From: Bacteroidia bacterium
GTDB lineage: Bacteria; Bacteroidota; Bacteroidia; J057
Direction: 5' to 3'
Assembly (NCBI GenBank): GCA_041391665.1
Contig: JAWKNO010000002.1
Coordinates: 1,612,001 to 1,676,000, forward strand
Length of the DNA stretch: 64,000 nt
The first letter of the stretch is position 1, and each line of letters opens with the position of its first letter. Below are positions 34,060 to 43,266 of this stretch, in pieces. Below the pieces are notes generated by a model, which made no database searches, was not told where the DNA came from, and saw only the letters and a program-made list of their open reading frames with translations. Position numbers and translations under genes: made by a program.

Positions 34060-35493
34060 ATGACTTACAGACTTTCAGCACTTTTCATTCTGGTTTTTAC
34101 GCTTTCATCACCCTGCCTGGGACAGCCTTCCACATTCACAAAAATCTTTGGTGACAGCCAGGTTCCAGAACAGGCAACAGCCGTTGTACAGCTTCCATCA
34201 GGCTCTATTTTTCTCGCCGGGGCTGCAGGATCTGACTCCATTGGCGGATTTGACATTGTGGTCAGCAAACTTTCACCAGAAGGAAATCTTATCTGGCAAA
34301 AATCGTATGGCACCCCAGAGCCAGATTACGCCAATGGACTTTTGCTGTATGACGAGGATCATCTCGTTATCACGGGAAGCCGTACAGAAACAAGTGCAGG
34401 CGCCTTCCGGAAAGTCGCCTTTCTGATGGCTATAGACACTACAGGAAAGGAGATATGGGTACACGATTATCCGGATAGTACCGGCAATACGTACTTCAAA
34501 ACGGTAGAAAAAGCATCCGATGGCGGCCTGATTGCCTGTGGTTTTATTTCAGGAGCCAACAACATAAGCAATGATTCCTACATCCTGAAAACCGATGCGA
34601 CCGGCCATCCACAATGGGTAGGAGAATACCAGGATTCCCTTGGAGATGTAGCACATGCAGCCCGAAACCTTCCAGATGGAGGGTATGTAGTGGCAGGAGA
34701 CCAGGAGCAGCCCTCGGGAAAATACAATATGTACATCACCAGGCTCGATTCGCTCGGGAAACGCGTCTGGAAAAAAACGATAGCCAACGGCAACAACGGA
34801 GGTGCTCAGAATGTCATAGTGACCGCTAGTGGGAATTATCTGATTACCGGAGAATCCACCCCGGATACTACAATACTTTATTTTGATATTTACCTTGTGA
34901 TGGTTGATCCGTCGGGGCAAGTCTTATGGGATTCCTATATTGGTGACCCATTTGCTGAGGCAGGATTTAAGATATTTGAATCAGAGAGCCAAACATTTAC
35001 GGTATGCGGTTATGGTTACAATTTTGCCAACCTGTCCACAGATATGATTGTGGTGCGAACAGACAGTATGGGAAAAGAAACTGACAGAAGTTATTACGGA
35101 ACTGCGAGCATTGATCAGGGATTTGATATAGTCCCATCCACATTTGGCGGATTTTTAGCTGCGGGGTTCTCATCAGCAGGCGGCGATGATCAGTATATGC
35201 TTGTTTATGATCAGTTTCCGCCCGTAAACACCAACGGTTTGAACGAGGAATATTTTCATCAATTACAGATTTTTCCCAATCCGGCGGTGCGGGGAGGGTA
35301 TATATATATTGAGTCAGATTTTCCGATCGACGGACTGACGATAACCGATGTGCAGGGAAGAGCCGTTTGGACTAAAGAATTTGAGGGAATTGAGCAGCAG
35401 ATCGAAGTTCCCGAATATATTTCCCCAGGAGTTTACCTTATCCGTGCGACGATACAGAATAGCATTCATTTTGGGAAATTATGGATAAGATAA
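34060..35493 (+). CDS. Secreted protein with T9SS type A sorting domain and propeller-like repeats
   Basis: The product has 477 residues. A signal peptide ends PCLGQ. The body consists of about six repeats of roughly 50 residues with a D-x-x-G-x-x-x-W core (for example SPEGNLIWQKSYG and DPSGQVLWDSYIG), the delta-60-like pattern of beta-propellers. The last 80 residues form a type IX sorting domain (LQIFPNPAVRGGYIYIE, GVYLIRA, KLWIR). The protein is therefore exported across the outer membrane. Its stop is 27 bases before the large repeat array. Confidence 0.9.
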   Translation: MTYRLSALFILVFTLSSPCLGQPSTFTKIFGDSQVPEQATAVVQLPSGSIFLAGAAGSDSIGGFDIVVSKLSPEGNLIWQKSYGTPEPDYANGLLLYDEDHLVITGSRTETSAGAFRKVAFLMAIDTTGKEIWVHDYPDSTGNTYFKTVEKASDGGLIACGFISGANNISNDSYILKTDATGHPQWVGEYQDSLGDVAHAARNLPDGGYVVAGDQEQPSGKYNMYITRLDSLGKRVWKKTIANGNNGGAQNVIVTASGNYLITGESTPDTTILYFDIYLVMVDPSGQVLWDSYIGDPFAEAGFKIFESESQTFTVCGYGYNFANLSTDMIVVRTDSMGKETDRSYYGTASIDQGFDIVPSTFGGFLAAGFSSAGGDDQYMLVYDQFPPVNTNGLNEEYFHQLQIFPNPAVRGGYIYIESDFPIDGLTITDVQGRAVWTKEFEGIEQQIEVPEYISPGVYLIRATIQNSIHFGKLWIR

Positions 35494-35520
35494 GGAGAAA
35501 CCAGTCCTTAAAGGACTTTG

Positions 35521-37185
35521 CGATTGAAAACCGTTGGAATTCGTTGAAAACCGTTGGAATCAGATGGAAACCGTTGGAAATCCGATTCGAACCATTAAAA
35601 TCGGATAACCCAATCATAATTAATTGATATACAGGTACTTAAAAAAGCACCCCGTAAAAAATCCGGTGAAAACCGTTTCGATCAGTTACAAACCGTTGCA
35701 AACCGTTACAAACCGTTACAAACCGTTTAAATCGGATAACACAATCTTAATCGATTGATATACAAACACTTACAAAACCACCTCGCCAAAAAACCGTTGC
35801 AAACCGTTGGAATCCGTTGCAAACCGTTTAAATCGGATAACTCAACCCTAATCAATTGATATACAAATACTTACAAAATCACCCCAACCCAAAACCGTTT
35901 GAAACCGTTAAAATCCGTTACAAACCGTTTAAATCGGATAACACAACCTTAATTAATTGATATACAGAAACTTACAAAACCACCCCGTAAAAAATCCGTT
36001 GGAAACCGTTACAAACCGTTTAAATCGGACAATCCAATCATAATCAATTGATGCACAAATACTTACAAAAGCACCCCAACCAAAAACCGTTTGAAACCGT
36101 TGGAATCCGTTGCAAACCGTTTAAATCGGATAACCCAAACCTAATCAATTGATACAGAAATACTTACCCTGCCAAAAACCGTTTCAAACCGTTGAAAACC
36201 GTTACCAACCGTTTAAATCGGATAACACAACCTTAATTAATTGATATACAGAAACTTACAAAACTACCCCGTAAAAAATCCGTTGGAATCCGTTACAAAC
36301 CGTTGGAATCAGATGGAAACCGATTCAAACCGTTTCCAACCGTTTAAATCGGATAATACAAACCTAATCAATTGATATACAAACACTTACAAAAGTACCC
36401 CAACCAAAAACCGTTTGAAACCGTTGTAAACCGTTACAAACCGTTTAAATCGGATAACACAAGCCTAATCAATTGATATACAGAAACTTAAAAAAGCAGC
36501 CCACCCAATAACCGTTTCAAACCGTTGGAATCCGATTCAAACCGTTTAAATCGGATAATACAACCTTAATTAATTGATATACAAACACTTACAAAACCAC
36601 CCCGTAAAAAATCCGTTGAAAACCATTGGAATCCGATTCAAACCGTTTAAATCAGATAACACAAACCTAATCAATTGATATACAAATACTTACAAAAACA
36701 TCCCAACCAAAAACCGTTTGAAACCGTTGAAATCCGTTGCAAACCGTTTAAATCGGACAACCCGATCATAATCAACTGATATACAGATACTTAAAAAAGC
36801 AGCCCCCCAAAAAAACCGATTCAAACCGTTACAAACCGTTACAAACCGTTTAAATCGGATAACACAACCTTAATTAATTGATATACAGAAACTTACAAAA
36901 CTACCCCGTAAAAAATCCGTTGAAAACCGTTTCGGTCAGTTATAAACCGTTTAAAACCGTTTAAAACCGTTGCAAACCGTTAGCAACCGTTGAAATCGGA
37001 TAACCTAACCCTAATCAATTGATATACAAATACTTATAAAAGTACCCCACCCAAAAACCGTTGCAAACCGTTGGAATCCGTTGCAAACCGTTACAAACCG
37101 TTTAAATCGGACAACCCAAACCTAATCAATTGATAAAGAAATACTTACCCCGCTAAAAATCCGTTTGAAAACCGTTTCGGGCACA
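35521..37185. repeat. Three-level nested tandem repeat array (10 bp / ~101 bp / ~300 bp)
   Basis: The inner unit is a 10-bp motif with core AACCGTT (variants ATCCGTT, AACCGATT), all in one orientation; I count about 60 CCGTT cores. Runs of 3-7 inner units alternate with a conserved segment: TCGGATAAC-CAA, an AT-rich palindrome (ATCAATTGAT or TTAATTAATTGAT), TATACAAATACTTACAAAA and an ACCCC block. Measured from TCGGATAA/TCGGACAA anchors, the 14 spacings between 35601 and 37107 are 131, 101, 101, 91, 101, 92, 131, 101, 102, 100, 101, 102, 141 and 111, differing in steps close to 10. Monomers with CCCCGTAAAAAATCCG, always preceded by the TTAATTAATTGAT form, recur every third monomer (near 35651, 35983, 36269, 36600, 36904) and define roughly 300-bp higher-order units. 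No gene is present. Confidence 0.95.
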
Positions 37186-37262
37186 TGGAAACCACTCCTA
37201 AAATAACCCTGCAATTGCAAACCGGTCTTTAATTATTTTAAATCATTGGCCATTTCCAACAC

Positions 37263-39164
37263 CTAACGCTTTATCACCCGAAAAAATCCGGAATCTCCCT
37301 TAGAAAGCACCTGAAGCAGATACAGTCCTTCGGGAAAGCGTGAAATTGATACTTCCGTTTTCCGGGTCGAGGTTTTCCCCTGTGCGACCATATGTCCCTC
37401 TGCATCATACAACAACCACACAAACGCAGAACGGTTTGGCACATCCTGCGTCCGCTCTATCGTGATAAAGTCTCTCGCTGGGTTGGGAAATACTTTGAAC
37501 GTGCGGGTAATCAGATGCTCGGCTTCAATGCCTGTCCCGGTCGGATTGACAGTCACCTTCACGGTATCTGTAGATGTGCCACAATTGTTCTGCACTGAAA
37601 TTACATATTCTGTTGACACAGTAGGGGTTGCGACAGGATTGGCACAAAGCAGACAACTGAGCGTGAGGTCAAAGTTCCAGGCATAGATAGCATTATTATT
37701 ACCGCCACTGGCAACCAGTTGTACGCTTTGTCCCAGATTGATACTCGTATCATTACCTGCAAAAGCCACTGGAACCATATTCACGGTAACCGCGCGCGAA
37801 AGTGTGTCAGACAACCCCGAACCACTGGCAATCAACGTTACAGTGTACGTCCCTGTTGTCTGCCAGGCATGGGTTGGCTCTTCCAACACAGAGGTTGTCC
37901 CATCGCCAAAGTTCCACAAATACTGATCAGCATTGACAGAAAAATTGGAGAAGGTAACCGAGTCCCCCTCACAGGTGGTAATAGAAGAAGGGAAAAAATT
38001 CGCAGCAATCTGCGCCGTATCAATCACAATTACCGGTATCTCAATCGTATCGCAACGAAGCGGATCACACACCGAGTTACAGGCGATAAGTTGAACAGGA
38101 TACACCCCCGCCCCAATAAAATTATGCGAAGGGTTCGGGGAAATAGCAGTTCCGCCATCGCCAAAATCCCAGGAAAACTGGTCGGCATTCTGGCTCAGGT
38201 TCGTAAAATTTACGGTAGCCTGCCCTGACGAGGGATCAGCAATCACGGGAATGGGCGTCGCCAGAAAAAATGCCACAGGATCATAACATCTGACCGAATC
38301 AAGAAAACGAACATTGGTAATCACCTCCACCCCTGCTGCCAACAATCCCGTCGCCCGCAATACCGGGTAACCGGTTCCCGGATCCAGCCAGGAGTACACA
38401 ACCTCTGTAGTAATGTTTCCCGGCAGAGTATTTCCCTGAGTTGAAATGGAGTCATTATGATAAATGACGGTGCGTATTTTCAGGGTAGAAGTAAAAGTGT
38501 CGTAAGGGGTAATCAAACTGCCCCAGCCTTCCACCGTATTGATTCTTTTCTGCGAACTGGAATAGACAAAATCGACGCCAAAGGGGTTAAGATCCAGAGA
38601 AAACGCACTTGCAGAACTATCAACATCCTGATAATTAATTGGGAAACGGAATATCGTGTCGGGAATCGTATAATCCAATGGGAAAGGCAACGAAAGTCCG
38701 CCTGAGCCAACGCTGATACCGAGCAAAGTCTCCTGAAGGTAATTATTGCTGTTATTATAATGAGTAACGATATTTGACACCCCCACCGGCAAGAGATTCA
38801 GAAGGCCGGGATTGCTGTCATCGGTTTCCCTTACCGCAAGATTGGTAATATTATTCCATTTGGGCGAACAGGTAAATATCCCGCCGGTAGTTACAATACA
38901 ATTGGCAATCCACGCGGTCCGATACCCGGCATTGTCAGGATCTATAAAACCAACCACATCCTGCCCTGTCCCCACAAGCGAACTGTAATCCCAGGATACG
39001 CCGGCACCTGCCTGAGCAAAATCCAGTCCGGTGAGATTTAACTGTGTGGCACTCATCACAAAAGAGTCGCCTACAGCCGCATAATCAGACATCTGAAATA
39101 CGGGTTGCGCAAAAGAAGATACGATTGTCAGCGCAAATCCCCACAAAACGAAAATTCTTTTCAT
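37263..39164 (-). CDS. Secreted PKD-domain protein with T9SS type A sorting domain
   Basis: The product has 633 residues with a signal peptide ending SSFAQ. A roughly 290-residue N-terminal region of unknown fold is followed by two PKD domains (about 310-385 and 385-460), each with the FSWDFGDGG or YLWNFGDGT motif. A third Ig-like segment (about 465-540) ends before the T9SS C-terminal domain (FKVFPNPARDFITIE, GLYLLQVLSKG). It is probably an adhesive or surface-layer cargo protein. It converges on the other T9SS gene across the repeat array, with its stop about 77 bases from the array edge. Confidence 0.9.
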   Translation of the reverse strand: MKRIFVLWGFALTIVSSFAQPVFQMSDYAAVGDSFVMSATQLNLTGLDFAQAGAGVSWDYSSLVGTGQDVVGFIDPDNAGYRTAWIANCIVTTGGIFTCSPKWNNITNLAVRETDDSNPGLLNLLPVGVSNIVTHYNNSNNYLQETLLGISVGSGGLSLPFPLDYTIPDTIFRFPINYQDVDSSASAFSLDLNPFGVDFVYSSSQKRINTVEGWGSLITPYDTFTSTLKIRTVIYHNDSISTQGNTLPGNITTEVVYSWLDPGTGYPVLRATGLLAAGVEVITNVRFLDSVRCYDPVAFFLATPIPVIADPSSGQATVNFTNLSQNADQFSWDFGDGGTAISPNPSHNFIGAGVYPVQLIACNSVCDPLRCDTIEIPVIVIDTAQIAANFFPSSITTCEGDSVTFSNFSVNADQYLWNFGDGTTSVLEEPTHAWQTTGTYTVTLIASGSGLSDTLSRAVTVNMVPVAFAGNDTSINLGQSVQLVASGGNNNAIYAWNFDLTLSCLLCANPVATPTVSTEYVISVQNNCGTSTDTVKVTVNPTGTGIEAEHLITRTFKVFPNPARDFITIERTQDVPNRSAFVWLLYDAEGHMVAQGKTSTRKTEVSISRFPEGLYLLQVLSKGDSGFFRVIKR

Positions 39165-39202
39165 AAGCTAGTTTCTGGTCAGTGTGTAAATAACGGAATT
39201 TT

Positions 39203-40657
39203 CTACTGACCGGTATGTTTTTTGAATTTTTCATAGACAACTGCCGCAACTCCCCTCCCCAATTCCAGTCCGGCCACATTATCTGCCTGGATATGATACC
39301 CCCCCAAAACCCGGGACATACCAGCCATATTTGCGGTTTCAGTAAACGTTGGGAAATGAATGGTAACAGAATCTGCTATATGTTCAGGTTCGGTCAATGC
39401 TCCTGGAGCCAGCCGTACAGAGTCGCCAAATATATCGCTACCGGTAAACATCCGCAAAGCTTCACTGCAAGCGCCGCTGACACAGCTGTGCCCGGAAACA
39501 TAGCTGGGAAACGGTGGACATAGAAATGTTTCAGGGGAATAGGGCCTCCACTGATTGCCTGGCATTTCAGTCATTCCGGTCTCTGGTCCTCCCCACGCTT
39601 TGATCACCTGAGTCTGGTAATAATTATGAACCAATGCATAAGGCCGGGCAAAGTCATAATACATTTTGGAATCCCATGCAGCAATAAATGCATCCATGGC
39701 AGTTGCTGCTACAAGAAAATACATTTGCACATCCTGATCCAGATTGTGATGATCGCGGACCGAAACTTTTTGGGCAAAAATCAGCCAGTGCCCCGCCTGC
39801 TGTACAGATTTGGGTCCGTCACGCATAAACTCTACCAAGGCTTTTTGCTCATTGGTGAGGTTGGCCTGAAGGTCAATGACTTCTTTCACCTCAGCAGCCA
39901 ACTGAGCTGACCCTACCATCGGTGGGGGGCCTGGACGTAGTTGAGCGCCGGTTTCCAATGCAATGGGTTTTACTTTGTCCCAGTGGGGGGTAAGACAACC
40001 GGGGGCATATTGGCCACCTTTTCCGTCAGAAAAGTACTTGGGCTGCCAGCGATTGATATCTTTAAGATTATCAGCGTCATTCACCGGACTATATCCCGTA
40101 TAATCAGAGTAGGCAGTGCCATCAGAACCACTATGATCGCCATATTGGTTGGAACCATCATTTTTGCGGGCTTCAATCACTGCTTTGGCGGCCAGATTCC
40201 CGATGCCAGCGGGGGTTGAAGGATCCATAGAATCGTCATCCGGATCCAGCCCCATCTCCACCATCGTTTCTCTGAAATACGTAGAGTCGGCCCAATAGTA
40301 TTCGAGCATCGTGCGGTAGGCAGCATAGCTTATGGCAATTTCCTTGTTTGAAAGGGTTCGCTCCGACTCCGGACGACGGTCAACACCGGTAAGATACATA
40401 GGGGTAGCCTTTTCATCATACATTGACCATGCGTCAAAAACCGATGTCCATATCAAACCCAGAATACGAGAAGTGACGGTAGGACGCGGTTTAAACCGAT
40501 CTGTATCTCTCGCTGTAGCTTCCAGAGAGACTTTCCCCCATGTGTAAGCGCGATTTCCTTCCCATGCCTGACCGGCATTTTTATTTTGATCGGCAGTTGT
40601 ACTGCAACCACCGGCCAATAAAATCATAATCGTAAGTAGTGGTAAGATTCTATTCAT
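39203..40657 (-). CDS. Vanadium-dependent haloperoxidase/PAP2-type lipoprotein
   Basis: The product has 484 residues. The signal peptide ends in the lipobox LAGGC (Cys18), so it is a lipoprotein. The three metal/phosphate-binding motifs of the vanadium haloperoxidase and PAP2 superfamily are present in order: K-x6-RP in KMYYDFARP, PSYVSGHS and SRVLGGYHIQAD. Bacteroidota homologues of this size are annotated as vanadium-dependent haloperoxidases, but acid phosphatase activity is also possible. It follows the glycosidase gene by 36 bases on the same strand. Confidence 0.88.
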   Translation of the reverse strand: MNRILPLLTIMILLAGGCSTTADQNKNAGQAWEGNRAYTWGKVSLEATARDTDRFKPRPTVTSRILGLIWTSVFDAWSMYDEKATPMYLTGVDRRPESERTLSNKEIAISYAAYRTMLEYYWADSTYFRETMVEMGLDPDDDSMDPSTPAGIGNLAAKAVIEARKNDGSNQYGDHSGSDGTAYSDYTGYSPVNDADNLKDINRWQPKYFSDGKGGQYAPGCLTPHWDKVKPIALETGAQLRPGPPPMVGSAQLAAEVKEVIDLQANLTNEQKALVEFMRDGPKSVQQAGHWLIFAQKVSVRDHHNLDQDVQMYFLVAATAMDAFIAAWDSKMYYDFARPYALVHNYYQTQVIKAWGGPETGMTEMPGNQWRPYSPETFLCPPFPSYVSGHSCVSGACSEALRMFTGSDIFGDSVRLAPGALTEPEHIADSVTIHFPTFTETANMAGMSRVLGGYHIQADNVAGLELGRGVAAVVYEKFKKHTGQ

Positions 40658-40693
40658 GTCAAAAAATTAATTCTAGAGTTTGAGCAGCGATAA

Positions 40694-42430
40694 TTACTGC
40701 TTTTTTAGCAAAAATGCGATATCCTGACCGATATAATTGGCGTGAGACCCTGTAATCGTCGGCTGTGGAATAGAAAAACGTAAGGTTCCCCCCGAAGCAA
40801 CAACTACTTCTGATTCTTCCAGAAACCTTCCACGCCAGGTGTGAAACAGCCGCAGGTGATAAGTCCCATCTGCCACACCTCTTAACACAACATTATCTCC
40901 TGCTACATCGGTTTCCGGATTGACAATCCATCCGTAAATCATTTCTTTGCTTTTCATCGCAAAACCGTCGCCACTACAGGCCACAGAATCAACCGGAGAC
41001 AAATCTGTAAGCCGGGAGAATGGCACAGCATCGGTAAACTGCCGGATACTCCACAGTCTGCTGGTCGCGATATTGTCGTTGAGCAATCCGGAATACGCCC
41101 ACCAGAAAGGCATCATCGCCGTTCCGGTTGCCATACTCACCCAGATTGCATTGTGATACTGCGCAAGATAACCGGGGGTGCGAGGTTCATAAAAAGTATG
41201 ATCCCAGCCGGTTTCCCCAATAATCGCAGGTCTTCCGTACCCATGCCACAGCTTCCGCACCTCCTGTGCATAATTGCCATAACTGTTTTTGAGCGGATGT
41301 ATATCACCTGTGTTATATTTCCCATCCTGAATTATGGCAAATCCCTGTGCTTCATAAATTTCACGTGCAGCGAGATCAAAGGTCTGATATCCTTCGTGCC
41401 AAAACTCTTTGATACCGCCGCTACGGGTACCGGTAGTCAGATGTTGCCAGGGATCATTTCCTTTGAAGTAATCATGCACATTTTTTGCCCATTGGGCTGC
41501 GCCTAAAGTATCTCCGGTAACCCAGCCATCTGTTCCATTTACCTCATCTACAATAAACCAGATACCCAATGCGCGGCTGTATCCCCATCGGGCAATCATA
41601 TAGCGGTACAACTTTTCCTGATAATACCAGGCCAGTTTGCTATGAAAAAAATCACGGGCATCCGTAATCGTCTGATAAGGATTAGAATTCCAACGGATGT
41701 TGCCTCCCCCCCATACAGTTTCAGATAAATAAGAATGAAACCAGACATTCATACTCAAAACCATATCTCTTTCCTCACACATTTCCAGCACCTGGTCCAG
41801 TCGCCCTGCAATATTCTGGTCATAACGCCCGAGCCCGGAGGCATAGGTCTCCAGCGGGGTAATAAATGAGCTGATAAAATTTACGCCTTGCCGCTGAAGA
41901 CGGTCGAGGTCTTCAGGATTGATCCGGCCTGAGTTATAACCCGAATAACTGTCGTTGTACCACATACCCACCCCGTAGAATGGCGTTTTGTCATTATATT
42001 CCAGATATCGTTGATTGGCAGCAACCTGGATCGGGCCATGATGCGAAGATTTCATAGCGACAAATGACAGTGAATCCTTGTCTGTCAGGCCATTGCGGTC
42101 CCTGATATGAACAACATATCGCCAAAGCCCGGTTTCGTCGGGAGAAAAGCGAAGCATCCACAGCGACCGCCAGTCCGAATAGTTGTAAAATCCGGGGATT
42201 TTCCATGACTTTCCCGAGGGGGAGACAAATGTAGCAGACAAATCAATTTCATCGGGATCAAAAGGATTGACAAAATCGGCTTTTATGTCCATACGGACTT
42301 CAAATTTTTCATACAGGCCGACAGTGTCTGAATTGGCGCGGAAGAATAATATTTCCGGAGCAGCAGTAGCAGTATGGAAAATACAACACCAGCCTATCAC
42401 CGAAAAAAGCAGAAGCGGGGCAAACTTCAT
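40694..42430 (-). CDS. DUF5060 glycoside hydrolase-like secreted enzyme
   Basis: The product has 578 residues with a signal peptide ending ATAA. An N-terminal DUF5060 beta-sandwich (about 25-125) precedes a TIM-barrel (about 140-470) with candidate clan GH-A catalytic residues: acid/base Glu296 (FIVDEVNG) and nucleophile Glu406 (IIGETGWD). A C-terminal beta domain (about 475-575) resembles the collagen-binding-like domains seen in apiosidase-type enzymes. The protein is probably a periplasmic or surface polysaccharide hydrolase. The substrate is not predictable. No SusC/SusD pair is nearby. Confidence 0.85.
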   Translation of the reverse strand: MKFAPLLLFSVIGWCCIFHTATAAPEILFFRANSDTVGLYEKFEVRMDIKADFVNPFDPDEIDLSATFVSPSGKSWKIPGFYNYSDWRSLWMLRFSPDETGLWRYVVHIRDRNGLTDKDSLSFVAMKSSHHGPIQVAANQRYLEYNDKTPFYGVGMWYNDSYSGYNSGRINPEDLDRLQRQGVNFISSFITPLETYASGLGRYDQNIAGRLDQVLEMCEERDMVLSMNVWFHSYLSETVWGGGNIRWNSNPYQTITDARDFFHSKLAWYYQEKLYRYMIARWGYSRALGIWFIVDEVNGTDGWVTGDTLGAAQWAKNVHDYFKGNDPWQHLTTGTRSGGIKEFWHEGYQTFDLAAREIYEAQGFAIIQDGKYNTGDIHPLKNSYGNYAQEVRKLWHGYGRPAIIGETGWDHTFYEPRTPGYLAQYHNAIWVSMATGTAMMPFWWAYSGLLNDNIATSRLWSIRQFTDAVPFSRLTDLSPVDSVACSGDGFAMKSKEMIYGWIVNPETDVAGDNVVLRGVADGTYHLRLFHTWRGRFLEESEVVVASGGTLRFSIPQPTITGSHANYIGQDIAFLLKKQ

Positions 42431-42525
42431 AGGAAAAATCTTAGCGGTTATATCTAGTTAGTATAGCAATTTCAACCTACAACTTAAGGAATTGAATTTT
42501 CTATCGCAACCCGCTGTATCCCGAG

Positions 42526-42558
42526 TCCTGAAGATATCCTGAAGATATCCTGAAGATA
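42526..42558. repeat. Three tandem copies of an 11-bp unit ahead of rpsP
   Basis: TCCTGAAGATA occurs three times without interruption. The array ends 26 bases before the -33 element of the rpsP promoter. Confidence 0.9.
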
Positions 42559-42583
42559 TGTTTCAGCAAAAACACAAAACCTT

Positions 42584-42613
42584 TTGCAAATTCAATCAAT
42601 TCGTCTAAATTTG
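42584..42613 (+). promoter_or_regulatory. Bacteroidota-type promoter of rpsP
   Basis: TTG (42584-42586), a 19-base spacer and TAAATTTG (42606-42613) match the -33/-7 consensus, 35 bases before the rpsP start codon. Confidence 0.65.
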
Positions 42614-42648
42614 CGGCTCGATTTGTACAACTAAAGATTTGTGGTTAT

Positions 42649-43200
42649 ATGCCAGTAAAATTAAGATTAAAACGTCAGGGACGACGCAAACTTCCCCACT
42701 ACGCAATCGTAGCAGCAGATTCACGCGCTGCAAGAGATGGCCGTTTCATTGAAAAAATCGGTTTCTACGATTCAGTATCCCAGCCCGCTAAAATTTATGT
42801 TGACCACGAAAAAGCCCTTAAATGGCTTCAAAATGGTGCACAACCTACCAACACGGTAGGCGACATTCTTCGCCATGCAGGGGTAACTGTAAAATTTGCC
42901 TTGATCAGACAAGGGAAATCCGAAGAGGAAGCTGCCCGCATTTTTGCCCGCTGGTGGGAACAGAAAAAAGCCAAGAAGAAAAAGAAAATGGTTTCCGTGG
43001 ACATCGGTGGCAATCCACTCGAAGACGTTCCGGTAACTGAAAAACCCAAACCTGTGGTTGTAGCTGCTCCCGTCGAAGAGGAAGTAGTAGTAGCAGAAGA
43101 AGTTGTTGAGGCCGTAGAAGAAGTTGCTGCTGTCGTGGAAGAAGCGGCAGAAGAAGTTGCTGCTGAAGAAGCGCCTGCTGCGGAAGAAGGAAAAGAATAA
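42649..43200 (+). CDS. rpsP: 30S ribosomal protein S16 with long acidic tail
   Basis: The product has 183 residues. Residues 1-90 are a normal S16 (MPVKLRLKRQGRRKLPHYAIV, DGRFIEKIGFYDS, KALKWLQNGAQPT). A short basic stretch (KKAKKKKK, about 107) is followed by a tail of about 70 residues made almost only of Glu, Ala, Val and Pro. Typical bacterial S16 has 80-90 residues, so half the protein is extension; extended S16 proteins occur in Bacteroidota. It begins the rpsP-rimM unit. Confidence 0.97.
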   Translation: MPVKLRLKRQGRRKLPHYAIVAADSRAARDGRFIEKIGFYDSVSQPAKIYVDHEKALKWLQNGAQPTNTVGDILRHAGVTVKFALIRQGKSEEEAARIFARWWEQKKAKKKKKMVSVDIGGNPLEDVPVTEKPKPVVVAAPVEEEVVVAEEVVEAVEEVAAVVEEAAEEVAAEEAPAAEEGKE

Positions 43201-43221
43201 GTTTACTTTTCAACATACTAT

Positions 43222-43260
43222 GTGCCATCTTTGGATATCTGAAGATGGCACTATTTTTTT
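43222..43260 (+). terminator. Intrinsic terminator or attenuator between rpsP and rimM
   Basis: A perfect 10-bp stem (GTGCCATCTT at 43222-43231, AAGATGGCAC at 43242-43251) with a 10-base loop is followed by a T-run at 43254-43260. The rimM ATG at 43267 is only six bases beyond the T-run. Confidence 0.75.
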
Positions 43261-43266
43261 GTAAAC

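Noticed and set aside
35581..35600. tRNA T-loop-like GATTCGAACC
   Set aside because: It is a variant of the 10-bp repeat; no acceptor stem or anticodon arm can be drawn around it.
35521..37185. CRISPR array
   Set aside because: The repeats are degenerate, the 10-bp units are contiguous, there are no unique spacers of constant length and no cas genes are near.
35521..37185. Replication origin with iterons
   Set aside because: No DnaA-box cluster of the TTATCCACA type, no dnaA/dnaN or rep gene nearby; only the repetitive layout is iteron-like.
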